From Raffaelea ambrosiae (taxonomy: Eukaryota > Ascomycota > Sordariomycetes > Ophiostomatales > Ophiostomataceae): DNA of 64,000 nucleotides. The stretch lies in the NCBI GenBank assembly GCA_002778195.1, contig PCDI01000005.1, positions 2,356,124-2,420,123 on the forward strand. Direction: 5' to 3'. Below the pieces are notes generated by a model that saw only the letters and a program-made list of their open reading frames with translations, did no database searches and was not told where the DNA came from. Positions 62,742-64,000 of this stretch are shown here, piece after piece. Within the stretch, counting starts at the first letter, position 1. Each line of letters begins with the position of its first letter. The position numbers were made by a program, and so were the translations under genes.

Positions 62742-64000
62742 CTAGAAGTAGCTGCGCATGGCATCTTGGAACCCGGGACCGCCTTTGAGGTCCCGGTCAA
62801 ACGACATCTGCACATCAAGTACCTGCCGAATGTGGTCCATGGACAGCGGCTCCCGCTTGTTGACCGCGAGCGCCTGGGCTGTGCGGACTGTGTTCTTAAT
62901 TTGCCGTCCATTGAGCTCGTGTCGAGCCAGTGTGTTGTAGTCCTCCTCCGAGAACGGCATCAGGTCAATCTTTTCCAGCACCCGAACCCGTTCAATGAAG
63001 ATCTTGAAAATCGCCTTCTTGGCGCGGTGGTCAAGGCTGTCATAGCGTAGCGCAATGTGGATGCGGGACTGGAAGGCGTCGTCAAAGGTCTGCATTGTTA
63101 GTTAGATCAATTCACAGACAGTACTGCATCAAAAAATTGCTCGATACACACCTCGACGCGGTTCGTTGTCAGGAACAGAATGCCCTGGAAGTACTCCAAC
63201 TGCCGCAGGAAGATGCTGACGAGAGCATTGCGGTGGATGTCGTGCATATTTCGCTTTTCGAGGAAGACGTCGGCCTCGTCAAGCAGCAGAATAGCACCCC
63301 AAGCATGGCAGATGTCGAGAATTTTCTGCAACTCCGTCTCGAGGTACCGTGAGTCTGTGCCGAGCTCGCCGGCAGACACCATGTACAGAGGGCATTTAAG
63401 CAGCTCCGAGATACCTTCGGCGGTGAGTGTCTTGCCGGTGCCGGGCGGGCCGTGAAGAACAGCTATGATGTAGGCGAAGACGTCAGCAAAGAAATACATA
63501 TATATGGCCGGAATTATGATTTTGGCAACTTACCAACAAGGCCTTTGCCCTTGCCTTGGATCACATCATCGATGCTTTCTGCAGCATGGTACTTGTGGGA
63601 CTCCACGAGGGCCTAGTAATCGTGTTAGATCACATCGCAACGCCAAAACAAAACGAACAAAAAAACTCCCAGACACAACAAACCTTAACAATGTCTTTAG
63701 TCTTTGGCTCGAGAACCAGTGAATCGTAGGCGTTCTGATTCCATTGGATTTCCTTGACGTTGGAAACAGTGAACTCCAGCCAGAGCTTCTCGGCAAAAGC
63801 AAAGCCAAGAACAACCGGAGAGGCGATCAAGTACTCCTCGTCAGAGAATTCCGGTGGAGTCTTGTTGTTCTTGTCGTCCGTATCTTCGGACGTATCGTCG
63901 GCTCCGTCTCCATGAGCACCGTCTACTTCTTTGTCTGGAATTTTGTCGAGGATCTCCTTCTCCCCCCCGCCCTCGTTTACTCCCATGCGCAGAAGGCGAA
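62742..64000 (-). CDS. Fungal AAA+ ATPase, C-terminal part (runs off the right edge)
   Basis: Four exon segments are visible: beyond 64000 down to 63684, 63612-63534, 63462-63152 and 63089-62742 (introns 71, 71 and 62 bp). The first segment has an acidic/Lys-rich stretch, then FAEKLWLEFTVSNVKEIQWN, typical of the N-terminal domain (DUF7025-like) of a fungal AAA family. Exons 2 and 3 give KGLVAVLHGPPGTGKTLTAE (Walker A) and AILLLDEADVFLEKRNMHDI (Walker B with EAD), followed by FLTTNRVE (sensor 1). The last exon has the arginine-finger region (FDDAFQSRIHIALRYDSL) and the C-terminal lid, ending FQDAMRSYF. All catalytic motifs are present. The fungal family is large and mostly uncharacterised, so the substrate is unknown. 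Confidence 0.85.

Noticed and set aside
1..64000. tRNA genes, CRISPR arrays, rRNA
   Set aside because: No tRNA B-box with matching cloverleaf arms was noticed, no regularly spaced palindromic repeats, and no rRNA-like conserved blocks. A tRNAscan run would settle the tRNA question.

Overview
This window comes from a filamentous ascomycete, most likely a Sordariomycete-type Pezizomycotina. The evidence is a GC-rich coding sequence with short GT-AG introns (62-176 bp), a Zn2Cys6 plus fungal_trans regulator, a GtaA-type secreted glutaminase, GPI-anchored and small cysteine-patterned secreted proteins, and decayed genes whose nonsense codons look like C-to-T (RIP-like) changes. No prokaryotic, viral, rRNA or tRNA features were seen.

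Left part (1-18.4 kb): a partial Asn-tract protein off the left edge (-), an ASCC/RQT4-type TRIP4 homologue (-), a large secreted GtaA-family glutaminase (-), the ER P5A ATPase SPF1 (+, 3 exons), a 3.65-kb gene-free interval, and a Ser-rich orphan protein (+). An AT-rich island (about 18.8-21.1 kb) follows; it holds a decayed multi-exon gene.

Central housekeeping block (21.1-38 kb): FIP1 (-) and NUP49 (+) are divergent from one promoter region, as are RPC31 (-) and HSM3 (+). SEC7 (-), which carries a GC-AG intron, and the pyruvate dehydrogenase E2 gene LAT1 (+) are also divergent. The functions are mRNA 3' processing, nuclear pore transport, Pol III transcription, proteasome assembly, Golgi Arf activation and mitochondrial acetyl-CoA production.

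Right part (39.8-64 kb) is more accessory. It starts with a Zn2Cys6 regulator carrying a striking His-rich segment. Next come a 796-aa secreted protein with dibasic sites and repeated amphipathic segments, a decayed reading frame (47.3-48.3 kb), a Pxp2-like peroxisomal protein ending in AKL, a GPI-anchored cupredoxin-like protein, and a secreted Asp/NPGG-repeat Cys protein. A broken M20-peptidase C-terminus lies head-to-head with an intact M3 metallopeptidase, followed by a second small secreted CxGC protein resembling the NPGG protein, a SET/MYND protein, and an AAA+ ATPase running off the right edge. Four of the six intact genes between 43.9 and 59.1 kb encode secreted proteins, and two relics lie among them. 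That makes this interval the best candidate for something undescribed.

Intron boundaries were set by reading-frame continuity and splice consensus only; no similarity search was run.
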